The translations under genes were made by a program, and so were the position numbers. Positions 9,159 through 18,053 of a stretch of DNA of 64,000 nt are shown here, in pieces; positions within the stretch are counted from its first letter, which is position 1, and every line of letters starts with the position of its first letter. Origin of the DNA: Citrobacter rodentium NBRC 105723 = DSM 16636 (GTDB lineage: Bacteria > Pseudomonadota > Gammaproteobacteria > Enterobacterales > Enterobacteriaceae); assembly GCF_021278985.1 (NCBI RefSeq), contig NZ_CP082833.1, positions 3,844,001 to 3,908,000 of the forward strand, written 5' to 3'. The notes beneath the pieces were generated by a model. That model ran no database searches and was not told the DNA's origin. It worked only from the letters and a program-made list of their open reading frames with translations.

Positions 9159-10911
9159 CGGACGTACGCCAGAAGAACAACAATTTTTGACCAGTGACGG
9201 GGCGACTTTATTTTATCGACGCTGGCCGGCAACAACGCCAGGCGCCGCGCCAAAAGTGATTGTTTTGTTTCATCGCGGGCATGAACATTCGGGGCGTCTG
9301 CAACATATCGTTGATGAGCTGGCGATACCAGATACCACGTTTTACGCCTGGGATGCGCGCGGACACGGGCATTCGCCCGGTCAACGGGGCTACAGTCCGT
9401 CGCTTGCCCGTTCGGTACAGGATGTCGATGAATTCGTTCGTTTTGCCGCCACGGACAGCCAGGCGGCGCTGGAGGATGTGGTTGTGGTGGGACAAAGCGT
9501 CGGCGCTGTCCTTGCGGCGGTCTGGGCGCATGACTATGCTCCGCCTGTTCGCGGTCTGGTGCTGGCGTCGCCTGCCTTCAGGGTGAAGCTGTACGTACCG
9601 TTTGCCCGCCAGGGGCTGGCGCTACTGCATCGACTGCGCGGCCTGTTTTTTGTCAATTCCTATGTGAAGGGGAAGTATTTAACGCACGATCCCGGGCGGG
9701 TGGCGAGTTTCAATCAGGACCCGCTGATTACCCGGCCAATTGCCGTTAACATTCTTCTCGATCTCTACAAAGCCTCCGAACGGATTGTCAGCGATGCCAG
9801 CGCGATTACGCTGCCGGTGCTGATGCTGGTTTCCGGCGAAGATTACGTTGTCCACCGCCAGCCGCAACTCGACTTCTACCACAGGCTGCGCTCTTCTCGC
9901 AAAGAGCTGCATATCTTGCCGGGCTTTTACCACGATACCCTGGGTGAAAAAGAGAGGCAGCTGGCGTTTGATAAAATGCGGACGTTTATCGATACCCTTT
10001 ACGCCACTGCGCCGCAGCGTTTTGATTACAGCAACGAAGATCGTTGGAGTCCGGGGGCGGATAGCTGGCGGATATTAAACGGCGGACCCGCGCCGTATTC
10101 GCTGGATGATATGGCGTATCGTAGCCTGCGCTTCGGCATGAAACTGCTCGGGACGCAGTCTGCGGGCGTGCGCCTGGGGTTCGACACCGGCTTCGATTCA
10201 GGCAGTACGCTGGATTATGTTTATCGCAATCAGCCGCAGGGGAGCAGCGCGCTGGGGCGTCTGATCGACAAAAACTACCTGAGCAGCGTCGGCTGGAAAG
10301 GGATTCGCCAGCGAAAAATCCACCTCGAAACGTTAATCCGGCGGGCCGTCAGCGAACTGGTTGCGCAGGGGCAGGCGGTGCGCGTGGTGGATATTGCCGC
10401 CGGGCATGGGCGCTATGTGCTTGACGCGCTGAAAGACGAACCGGCGGTGGATGAGATCCTGCTGCGCGACTACAGCGAACTCAATGTGGCGAAAGGCGAG
10501 GAGATGATCGCCGTGTGCGGCATGGCGGAAAAGGCGCGCTTTGAGCGTGGCGACGCGTTTAATCGCGAAGAGCTGGCCGCGCTGTCGCTTCGTCCGACGC
10601 TGGGTATTGTTTCCGGTCTGTATGAACTGTTCCCGGAAAATGCGCTGGTGCGTAACTCCCTTGCGGGGCTCGCCGACGCTATCGCGCCAGGGGGGATTCT
10701 TATCTATACCGGGCAGCCCTGGCATCCGCAGCTAAAAACCATCGCCTGGTCGCTCACCAGCCATAAAGACGGTAAGGCGTGGGTCATGCGCGTCCGTACG
10801 CAGGGCGAAATGGATGCGCTGGTGCGGGAGGCCGGGTTTGATAAATGCGCACAGTTGATTGACGAGTGGGGTATTTTTACCGTTTCTATGGCGGTGCGTC
10901 GCAGATCATGA
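9151..10911 (+). CDS. ynbC: YnbC: alpha/beta hydrolase fused to a SAM methyltransferase-like domain
   Basis: 586 residues from the ATG at 9151, which has AGGAAG eight bases upstream and gives the E. coli length (about 585). An earlier in-frame ATG at 9130 lacks such a site. The N-terminal half is an alpha/beta hydrolase of the monoacylglycerol-lipase type: the oxyanion region is FHRGHEHSGR, the nucleophile elbow GQSVG, and the late His lies in PGFYHDTLG. The C-terminal half has the SAM-binding loop VVDIAAGHGRYVLDAL and resembles class I methyltransferases. Both activities are inferred; no substrate is known. In this operon a lysophospholipase or a head-group methylase would make sense. It overlaps ynbD by ATGA. 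Confidence 0.88.
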   Translation: MINGRTPEEQQFLTSDGATLFYRRWPATTPGAAPKVIVLFHRGHEHSGRLQHIVDELAIPDTTFYAWDARGHGHSPGQRGYSPSLARSVQDVDEFVRFAATDSQAALEDVVVVGQSVGAVLAAVWAHDYAPPVRGLVLASPAFRVKLYVPFARQGLALLHRLRGLFFVNSYVKGKYLTHDPGRVASFNQDPLITRPIAVNILLDLYKASERIVSDASAITLPVLMLVSGEDYVVHRQPQLDFYHRLRSSRKELHILPGFYHDTLGEKERQLAFDKMRTFIDTLYATAPQRFDYSNEDRWSPGADSWRILNGGPAPYSLDDMAYRSLRFGMKLLGTQSAGVRLGFDTGFDSGSTLDYVYRNQPQGSSALGRLIDKNYLSSVGWKGIRQRKIHLETLIRRAVSELVAQGQAVRVVDIAAGHGRYVLDALKDEPAVDEILLRDYSELNVAKGEEMIAVCGMAEKARFERGDAFNREELAALSLRPTLGIVSGLYELFPENALVRNSLAGLADAIAPGGILIYTGQPWHPQLKTIAWSLTSHKDGKAWVMRVRTQGEMDALVREAGFDKCAQLIDEWGIFTVSMAVRRRS

Positions 10912-12182
10912 CAACCCGGACCAGGTTATACCGCCAGGGATTCGGCTGGCTGCTGTTGCTCGCGCCGTTTTTCTTTTTCACCTATGGTCAGGTGAACCAG
11001 TTTACTGCCGGGCGGGAAGGCATCGGCAGCCTGGTTTTTGCCTGGGAGCAACATATCCCGTTTGTGCCGCTGACGATCGTTCCCTACTGGAGCCTGGATT
11101 TGCTGTATGGGCTGTCGCTGTTTGTCTGCACCACGCTAAAGGAGCAGCGACGGCTGGTCTGCCAGCTTGTGCTCGCTTCGCTGATTGCCTGCGTCGGGTT
11201 TTTGTTATTCCCGCTGCAATTCAGCTTCTCCAGACCTGAAGTCAGCGGTCCGGCGGGGTGGTTGTTCAGTCAGCTTGAACAGTTCGATCTGCCGTATAAT
11301 CAGGCGCCATCGCTGCACATTATCCTGTGCTGGCTGCTGTGGCGGCATTTTAATCGCCATCTGACCGGCATGTGGCAGAAGCTCAATACGGCATGGTTTC
11401 TCCTGATCGCGGTGTCGGTACTGACCACTTGGCAGCACCATTTTGTGGACGTGATTAGCGGGCTTGCGGTGGGGATGGTCATCGACTGGCTCGTTCCGGA
11501 AAAGGGCCAATGGCGCTGGCGCAGAGCGGTGGGAAAGCGTAAGACGCTGGCCCGCCGCTACCTGTGCGGCGCACTGGTATGCCTGACGGCGGCTTATTTT
11601 GTTGGCTGGCTGTGGTGGCCCGCGCTGTCGCTATTGATGGTGGCGCTGGCTTACGGCGTCACTGGCGTCGGGGCGCTGCAAAAAGATGAAGCGGGGCGAC
11701 TGTCCCTTGCCGCAGGGTGGCTACTGTTGCCCTGGCGGGCGGGGATGTGGCTTTCCATGCGTCTCTATACGCGTCGGTTGAGTCCGGCCAGCCCGCTGGA
11801 GGCTGGCGTCTGCCTCGGATGCTGGCCGCGTCAGCGTCCCCGGCAGGGAGCGGTTGTGGATTTAACCTGCGAGTTTCCACGTGCCGGTACCCTGCGGCAT
11901 ATGCCTTACCGTTGTGTTCCGATGCTGGATCTGGTTAATCCTGACGAGGCGACACTGCGCGCGGCGGTCGATGAAGTGGAAAAATTGCGCGCGGCGCACG
12001 GCAGCGTATTTATTCATTGCGCGCTTGGGCTTTCACGCAGCGCGCTGGTCGCGGCCGCCTGGCTGTTGCAACGCGACCCGCAACTAACCGTTGAACATGC
12101 CGTGGCGAAGGTGCGCCAGGCGCGACCGCAGGTTGTCTTTAGCGCAGATCATCTGGAGTTATTAAAAAGATGGAACCGATAA
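10908..12182 (+). CDS. ynbD: YnbD: membrane PAP2-like plus dual-specificity phosphatase
   Basis: 424 residues from the ATG at 10908, overlapping the ynbC stop (ATGA). The N-terminal membrane part has PAP2-type motifs: APSLH, and HHFVDVISG after a membrane segment. Further helices lead to a C-terminal dual-specificity phosphatase with the signature HCALGLSRSA (Cys-x5-Arg). Two phosphatase types in one polypeptide, in a lipid operon, suggest removal of phosphate from a phospholipid intermediate, as PTPMT1-type enzymes do for phosphatidylglycerophosphate; this is inference. The gene overlaps the next frame by 13 bases. Confidence 0.9.
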   Translation: MTTRTRLYRQGFGWLLLLAPFFFFTYGQVNQFTAGREGIGSLVFAWEQHIPFVPLTIVPYWSLDLLYGLSLFVCTTLKEQRRLVCQLVLASLIACVGFLLFPLQFSFSRPEVSGPAGWLFSQLEQFDLPYNQAPSLHIILCWLLWRHFNRHLTGMWQKLNTAWFLLIAVSVLTTWQHHFVDVISGLAVGMVIDWLVPEKGQWRWRRAVGKRKTLARRYLCGALVCLTAAYFVGWLWWPALSLLMVALAYGVTGVGALQKDEAGRLSLAAGWLLLPWRAGMWLSMRLYTRRLSPASPLEAGVCLGCWPRQRPRQGAVVDLTCEFPRAGTLRHMPYRCVPMLDLVNPDEATLRAAVDEVEKLRAAHGSVFIHCALGLSRSALVAAAWLLQRDPQLTVEHAVAKVRQARPQVVFSADHLELLKRWNR

Positions 12183-12577
12183 GTGACAACGTCACTGATG
12201 AGGAGGCGTTGCGCTCGGATTTACTGATCCGCACCCTCAACAGCTGGCGTTTCTTTTTACTTTTTACCCTGCCGCCGCTGGCATGGTGCCTGTTTGTCGC
12301 CTCGCCGGGCATTCTCCGCGTAATGATTACGCTGCTGAGCGGTATCGTCTGGTTTAGCTGCTGGCGGCTCTGGCTGGACGCTGGCTATTTTTCCCTGATC
12401 GCTGCCGACAATAACGCTCGGGCAGGTAAAGCGCTGGCCTTTATCTGGCAGCGAGACAGACTGCATGACCTGGCCTTTACCGAACGTCAGGAGGGAGCGC
12501 TGAAACAGTGTCGCCGTACGCTCTACTGGCTGGTCATTCTGTGGGGAAGCTGGCTGGTTTTGCTGTACGTCAGATGA
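12170..12577 (+). CDS. Small membrane protein at the end of the ynb operon
   Basis: 135 residues, not recognised. It has two adjacent hydrophobic segments (FFLLFTLPPLAWCLFVAS and ILRVMITLLSGIVWFSCW) and a third at the C-terminus (TLYWLVILWGSWLVLLYV), with a charged central loop. It starts inside the 3' end of ynbD (13-base overlap), so it is almost certainly co-translated with the ynb genes. No catalytic motif is visible. I do not recall a counterpart at this position in E. coli K-12. A structural or regulatory role in the lipid pathway is only a guess from context. Confidence 0.75.
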   Translation: MEPISDNVTDEEALRSDLLIRTLNSWRFFLLFTLPPLAWCLFVASPGILRVMITLLSGIVWFSCWRLWLDAGYFSLIAADNNARAGKALAFIWQRDRLHDLAFTERQEGALKQCRRTLYWLVILWGSWLVLLYVR

Positions 12578-12670
12578 AGCGCCTGCCGTATCTGAAAAAC
12601 TTTTCTGCTCCGCGGCAGGATTCGTTTCTATACTCTCTTTTCCAGTAACGAAAGCCGATGGCGCAGGCCG

Positions 12671-13084
12671 ATGATGACTGAAAAACTTTTTGCCAGATGC
12701 CACTGCGGCGCGGTGTCATTTACCGTTCAGCTCAGCGACGGTTTTAATACCGTCCGGCGCTGCAATTGCTCATTTTGTCGGATGCGCGGCGCAGTGGTGG
12801 TTTCTGCGCCGCTCGACGGGATAGAGATAGTCTCCGGCAGCGATAAACTGGCTGAATACCGTTTCAATACCGGAAAGGCGAAACACTATTTTTGTTCGGT
12901 ATGCGGAATTTATACTTTTCATCAGCGCCGTTCAGACCCGGACCAGTATGGGGTAAACGTTGCCTGCATCGAAAACGTGTCGCCGTTCGACTTTTCACCT
13001 GTCGAGGTCACCGATGGCGTGAACCATCCCAGCGATGGAGAGAGTCAGGGCGTGGTGGGGTATTTGATTTATCAGAACAAGTAA
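12671..13084 (+). CDS. GFA-family zinc protein
   Basis: 137 residues (ATG at 12671, or the next codon 12674). The zinc-ligand pattern of the GFA (glutathione-dependent formaldehyde-activating/CENP-V) fold is present: CHCGAVSF, CNCSFCRMRG and FCSVCGIYTFHQRR. The family binds two zinc ions and includes enzymes of S-hydroxymethyl-glutathione chemistry, but most members have no known activity. It lies 93 bases after the ynb operon and converges on azoR across a shared hairpin. It probably has its own promoter. Confidence 0.88.
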   Translation: MMTEKLFARCHCGAVSFTVQLSDGFNTVRRCNCSFCRMRGAVVVSAPLDGIEIVSGSDKLAEYRFNTGKAKHYFCSVCGIYTFHQRRSDPDQYGVNVACIENVSPFDFSPVEVTDGVNHPSDGESQGVVGYLIYQNK

Positions 13085-13085
13085 A

Positions 13086-13107
13086 TCCTCCCGCCGTCGC
13101 GGGAGGA
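13086..13107. terminator. Hairpin between the GFA gene and azoR
   Basis: A perfect 8-bp stem (CCTCCCGC / GCGGGAGG) with a 4-base loop, between two convergent genes. Neither side has a long T-run, so it is a likely but weak bidirectional terminator. Confidence 0.6.
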
Positions 13108-13114
13108 GAAGCGC

Positions 13115-13720
13115 TTACGCGGCAACCACGCTGTCGATAGCGGCTTTCGCGTCGGACTGCGCTTTGGAGGCCACTTCCGGACCGTAGGCAATCCCTTCAG
13201 CAAACACAAAGTTCACGTCGGTGATGCCGATAAAGCCGAGGAAGATCTTTAAATACGGCGCGATCAGATCGGTCGGCGTATCTTTATGAATGCCGCCGCG
13301 GCTGGAGAGAACCACCGCGCGTTTGCCGGTGACCAGACCTTCCGGCCCTTTCTCGGTGTAGCGGAAGGTGACGCCCGCGCGGGCAATCAGGTCAAAATAG
13401 TTTTTCAGCTGGGTCGGGATGTTGAAATTGTACATCGGCGCCGCAATAACAATGATGTCGTGCGCTTTCAGTTCTGCAATCAGTTCATCAGACAGCGCCA
13501 GCGCTTCCTGCTGACGCGGCGTCAGCGGCGCATCGCTCGGGCGCAGAGCGCCGACCAGTTCGCCGTCCAGAACCGGAACCGGATTCGCAGCCAGGTCACG
13601 AACGGTAATTTCATCAGCGGAGTGCTTTTCACGCCACTGTTCAACAAAATAATCAGACAGCTGACCAGACTGAGAGTACCCTGCCAGAATACTGGATTTG
13701 AGAACTAATACCTTGCTCAT
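13115..13720 (-). CDS. azoR: FMN-dependent NADH-azoreductase AzoR
   Basis: 201 residues from the ATG at 13720, the E. coli length; the frame extends eight codons further upstream but the family start MSKVLVLKSSILAGYSQ is clear. It has a flavodoxin-like fold, with the FMN phosphate loop SSILAGYSQS and flavin-contacting segments APMYNFNIPTQ and SRGGI. It reduces azo compounds and quinones with NADH as a cytoplasmic dimer, and contributes to resistance to thiol-specific quinone stress. It is transcribed alone, divergently from hrpA; the intergenic region 13721-13984 holds both promoters. Confidence 0.96.
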   Translation of the reverse strand: MSKVLVLKSSILAGYSQSGQLSDYFVEQWREKHSADEITVRDLAANPVPVLDGELVGALRPSDAPLTPRQQEALALSDELIAELKAHDIIVIAAPMYNFNIPTQLKNYFDLIARAGVTFRYTEKGPEGLVTGKRAVVLSSRGGIHKDTPTDLIAPYLKIFLGFIGITDVNFVFAEGIAYGPEVASKAQSDAKAAIDSVVAA

Positions 13721-13984
13721 AAGTTTTTCCTTATTACCCATCATACTTTGAGTTGCATGCGCCCTGGCTTTCCTGCAATCCGAACTATTCAGGGTATAGA
13801 TGTTTGAATGGGCTTCGCCCCGTTGCTTGTTGACACTTTATTCACAATCCTGCCACAGAGAAAGCGCAATATATCGAAGCCTATGTTCGAATTTATTGAA
13901 CAACACACAAGATGCGCTGATGTGGTACTCTATACCGATCATTTTGAAGAGATTTAACCGGGCAGAACGCTGCCGTCTAATGCT

Positions 13985-16900
13985 ATGACAGAACAACGAA
14001 AATTAACCTTTCATGCCCTCCAGCAGCAGCTTGATACCTTAATGCTGCGCGATCGGCAGCGCTTCTCCCGCCGCCTCCACGGCGTGAAAAAGGTTAAAAA
14101 TCCTGATGCACAACAGGCCATTTACCAGGAGATGGCGAAAGAGATTGAACAGGCAGCAGGCAAGGTCTTGCTACGCGAAGCGGCGCGGCCTGCGATCGCT
14201 TATCCGGAAAACCTTCCCGTCAGCCAGAAGAAACAGGCGATTCTTGAAGCCGTTCGCGATCACCAGGTGGTGATCGTCGCCGGGGAAACCGGATCGGGGA
14301 AAACGACCCAGTTGCCGAAAATCTGTATGGAGCTGGGGCGTGGGGTAAAAGGGCTGATCGGCCACACCCAGCCGCGTCGTCTGGCGGCCCGTACGGTGGC
14401 TAACCGTATTGCTGAAGAGCTGCAAACGGAGCCGGGCGGCTGCATTGGCTATAAAGTTCGTTTCAGCGATCGCGTCAGCGACAATACGATGGTCAAGCTG
14501 ATGACCGACGGTATTCTGCTGGCGGAAATCCAGCAGGATCGCCTGCTGATGCAGTACGACACCATCATTATCGATGAGGCGCACGAGCGCAGCCTGAACA
14601 TCGATTTTCTGCTTGGCTACCTGAAAGAGCTACTGCCGCGTCGCCCGGATCTGAAAATCATCATCACCTCGGCAACTATCGATCCGCAGCGTTTTTCGCG
14701 CCACTTTAACAATGCGCCGATTATCGAAGTGTCTGGCCGCACCTATCCGGTGGAAGTGCGCTATCGCCCGATTGTCGAAGAGGCGGATGACACCGAGCGC
14801 GATCAATTACAGGCCATTTTCGATGCGGTGGAAGAACTGGGGCAGGAAAGTCCCGGCGATATCCTGATCTTTATGAGCGGCGAGCGTGAAATTCGCGACA
14901 CCGCCGATGCGCTCAACAAGCTCAATCTGCGCCATACCGAAGTGCTGCCGCTGTATGCCCGCCTTTCCAATAGTGAACAGAACCGGGTGTTCCAGTCGCA
15001 CAGCGGGCGACGCATCGTGCTGGCGACCAACGTCGCGGAAACCTCGCTGACCGTACCGGGCATCAAGTACGTGATTGACCCCGGCACCGCGCGAATCAGC
15101 CGTTACAGCTACCGCACCAAAGTGCAGCGTCTGCCGATTGAGCCGGTGTCGCAGGCCTCGGCGAACCAGCGTAAAGGACGCTGTGGCCGCGTCTCCGAAG
15201 GTATCTGCATTCGTCTCTATTCTGAAGATGATTTCCTGTCGCGCCCGGAATTTACCGATCCGGAAATTTTGCGTACCAACCTGGCCTCCGTCATTTTGCA
15301 GATGACCGCGCTGGGGCTGGGCGATATCGCCGCGTTTCCGTTTGTTGAAGCGCCGGATAAACGCAACATCCAGGACGGCGTGCGGCTGCTGGAAGAACTG
15401 GGCGCCATTACCACCGATGAACAGGCCAGCGCATATAAGCTGACGCCGCTGGGCCGCCAGCTTTCACAACTGCCGGTCGATCCGCGGCTGGCGCGTATGG
15501 TGCTGGAAGCGCAAAAGCATGGCTGCGTGCGTGAGGCGATGATCGTCACCTCCGCGCTCTCCATTCAGGACCCGCGCGAGCGCCCGATGGACAAGCAGCA
15601 GGCCTCGGATGAGAAGCATCGCCGCTTCCATGATAAAGAGTCCGATTTCCTCGCCTTTGTGAACCTGTGGAATTACCTTGGCGAGCAGCAAAAAGCGCTC
15701 TCTTCGAACGCGTTCCGCCGCCTGTGCCGTACGGATTACCTCAACTATCTGCGCGTGCGCGAGTGGCAGGATATCTACACCCAGCTGCGTCAGGTGGTGA
15801 AAGAACTGGGTATTCCGGTAAACAGCGAACCCGCGGAGTATCGCGAAATTCATATCGCGTTACTGACCGGTCTACTGTCGCATATCGGGATGAAAGACGC
15901 CGATAAGCAGGAATATACCGGCGCGCGCAACGCCCGTTTCTCTATCTTTCCCGGTTCCGGTTTATTTAAAAAGCCACCAAAATGGACGATGGTCGCAGAA
16001 CTGGTGGAAACCAGCCGTCTGTGGGGGCGGATTGCCGCGCGAATCGATCCGGAATGGGTGGAGCCGGTTGCTCAGCACCTGATTAAGCGCTCTTACAGTG
16101 AACCGCACTGGGAGCGAGCGCAGGGCGCGGTCATGGCGACCGAGAAAGTGACGCTTTACGGTCTGCCGATTGTCGCCGCGCGAAAGGTCAATTACAGCCA
16201 GATCGACCCGGCGCTGTGTCGCGAGCTGTTTATCCGCCATGCGCTGGTGGAGGGGGACTGGCAGACCCGTCATGCCTTCTTCCGTGAAAACCTGAAGCTG
16301 CGCGCTGAAGTTGAAGAACTGGAGCATAAATCACGCCGTCGCGACATTCTGGTGGATGACGAGACGCTGTTTGAGTTTTACGACCAGCGTATCAGCCATG
16401 ACGTCATCTCCGCGCGCCATTTCGACAGCTGGTGGAAGAAGGTCAGCCGCGAGACGCCGGATCTGCTCAACTTTGAAAAAAGTATGCTGATCAAAGAGGG
16501 CGCGGAAAAAATCAGCAAGCTGGATTACCCCAACTTCTGGCATCAGGGCAGCCTGAAGCTGCGCCTGAGCTACCAGTTTGAGCCGGGCGCGGACGCCGAC
16601 GGGGTGACCGTGCATATTCCGCTGCCGTTGCTGAACCAGGTGGACGAGAGCGGCTTTGAATGGCAGATACCCGGACTTCGTCGGGAACTGGTGATCGCGT
16701 TGATCAAGTCGCTGCCAAAACCGGTGCGCCGCAACTTTGTGCCCGCGCCCAACTACGCCGAAGCGTTTTTAGGCCGCGTTACGCCGCTTGAGCTAACGCT
16801 GCTGGATGCGCTGGAGCGCGAACTGCGCCGGATGACCGGCGTGACGGTGGACCGTGAAGACTGGCACTTGGAACAGGTGCCCGATCACCTGAAAGTGACG

Positions 16901-17887
16901 TTCCGTATCGTTGACGAGAAGAACAGGAAACTACAGGAAGGACGTTCATTAACTGAGCTGAAAGAGGCGCTGAAGGGGAAAGTGCAGGAAACGCTCTCCG
17001 CAGTGGCGGATGATGGCATCGAACAGAGCGGGCTGCATATCTGGAGCTTTGGACAACTGCCGGAAAGCTACGAGCAAAAACGCGGCAACTATAAGGTGAA
17101 AGCCTGGCCCGCGCTGGTGGATGAACGCGACAGCGTGGCGATCAAACTGTTTGATAATCCGCTGGAGCAGCAGCAGGCGATGTGGTCGGGCTTACGCCGT
17201 TTGCTGTTGCTGAACATTCCATCGCCAATCAAGTATCTGCATGAGAAGTTGCCGAACAAAGCCAAGCTGGGGCTGTACTTTAACCCGTACGGTAAGGTGC
17301 TGGAGCTGATTGACGACTGTATCTCCTGCGGCGTCGACAAACTGATTGACGCCAACGGCGGCCCGGTCTGGACGGAAGAGGGCTTCGCGGCGCTGCATGA
17401 GAAGGTGCGCGCTGAGCTGAACGATACGGTGGTGGATATTGCGAAGCAGGTTGAGCAGATCCTCACCGCCGTCTTCAATATCAACAAGCGTCTGAAGGGG
17501 CGGGTGGATATGACCATGGCGCTGGGACTGTCGGATATTAAAGCGCAGATGGGCGGACTGGTGTATCGGGGGTTTGTGACCGGCAACGGTTTTAAACGTC
17601 TCGGCGACACGCTGCGTTACCTGCAGGCAATTGAAAAACGCCTTGAGAAACTGGCCGTCGATCCGCACCGCGACCGCGCACAGATGCTGAAAGTCGAAAG
17701 CGTGCAGCAGGCGTGGCAGCAGTGGATCAATAAGCTGCCGCCTGCGCGCCGTGAAGATGAGGATGTTAAAGAGATCCGCTGGATGATCGAGGAGCTGCGG
17801 GTCAGCTACTTTGCTCAGCAGCTTGGTACGCCGTATCCGATTTCGGATAAGCGTATTTTACAGGCGATGGAGCAAATTAGCAGTTAA
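13985..17887 (+). CDS. hrpA: ATP-dependent RNA helicase HrpA (DEAH box)
   Basis: 1300 residues, exactly the E. coli length, and very similar throughout. The helicase core has motif I GETGSGKTTQ (about residues 100-109), motif II DEAH, motif III SAT, and motif VI QRKGRCGR. The winged-helix and ratchet-like domains, OB fold and long DUF3418 C-terminal region follow. HrpA unwinds RNA, takes part in processing of fimbrial mRNA, and has been shown to split stalled or collided ribosomes. No frame damage is seen. A GC-rich hairpin with T-run follows the stop. Confidence 0.97.
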   Translation: MTEQRKLTFHALQQQLDTLMLRDRQRFSRRLHGVKKVKNPDAQQAIYQEMAKEIEQAAGKVLLREAARPAIAYPENLPVSQKKQAILEAVRDHQVVIVAGETGSGKTTQLPKICMELGRGVKGLIGHTQPRRLAARTVANRIAEELQTEPGGCIGYKVRFSDRVSDNTMVKLMTDGILLAEIQQDRLLMQYDTIIIDEAHERSLNIDFLLGYLKELLPRRPDLKIIITSATIDPQRFSRHFNNAPIIEVSGRTYPVEVRYRPIVEEADDTERDQLQAIFDAVEELGQESPGDILIFMSGEREIRDTADALNKLNLRHTEVLPLYARLSNSEQNRVFQSHSGRRIVLATNVAETSLTVPGIKYVIDPGTARISRYSYRTKVQRLPIEPVSQASANQRKGRCGRVSEGICIRLYSEDDFLSRPEFTDPEILRTNLASVILQMTALGLGDIAAFPFVEAPDKRNIQDGVRLLEELGAITTDEQASAYKLTPLGRQLSQLPVDPRLARMVLEAQKHGCVREAMIVTSALSIQDPRERPMDKQQASDEKHRRFHDKESDFLAFVNLWNYLGEQQKALSSNAFRRLCRTDYLNYLRVREWQDIYTQLRQVVKELGIPVNSEPAEYREIHIALLTGLLSHIGMKDADKQEYTGARNARFSIFPGSGLFKKPPKWTMVAELVETSRLWGRIAARIDPEWVEPVAQHLIKRSYSEPHWERAQGAVMATEKVTLYGLPIVAARKVNYSQIDPALCRELFIRHALVEGDWQTRHAFFRENLKLRAEVEELEHKSRRRDILVDDETLFEFYDQRISHDVISARHFDSWWKKVSRETPDLLNFEKSMLIKEGAEKISKLDYPNFWHQGSLKLRLSYQFEPGADADGVTVHIPLPLLNQVDESGFEWQIPGLRRELVIALIKSLPKPVRRNFVPAPNYAEAFLGRVTPLELTLLDALERELRRMTGVTVDREDWHLEQVPDHLKVTFRIVDEKNRKLQEGRSLTELKEALKGKVQETLSAVADDGIEQSGLHIWSFGQLPESYEQKRGNYKVKAWPALVDERDSVAIKLFDNPLEQQQAMWSGLRRLLLLNIPSPIKYLHEKLPNKAKLGLYFNPYGKVLELIDDCISCGVDKLIDANGGPVWTEEGFAALHEKVRAELNDTVVDIAKQVEQILTAVFNINKRLKGRVDMTMALGLSDIKAQMGGLVYRGFVTGNGFKRLGDTLRYLQAIEKRLEKLAVDPHRDRAQMLKVESVQQAWQQWINKLPPARREDEDVKEIRWMIEELRVSYFAQQLGTPYPISDKRILQAMEQISS

Positions 17888-17927
17888 TTTTTCTCTTTAC
17901 GTTAACCGACCACGTCTCCCAGGCTTT

Positions 17928-17949
17928 TGCCCCGGGGGCATTTTTTAAA
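17928..17949 (+). terminator. Terminator after hrpA
   Basis: A GC-rich inverted repeat (GCCCC / GGGGC) is followed directly by six T residues, about 40 bases after the hrpA stop. A second possible pairing, with CCGG/CCGG arms, spans to about 17960. Confidence 0.65.
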
Positions 17950-18053
17950 ATGTCCCCGGCAGCAATACCCGTTAAGCAGTTGTGGTAAGATAGTTTTTCG
18001 CTATCCGCATGGTCTGAATAATAATTTACAAGAGCAGAATAAAGGAAAAATTT

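Noticed and set aside
13800..13988. 62-codon frame before hrpA
   Set aside because: Lies in the azoR-hrpA promoter region, with no family resemblance or ribosome site.
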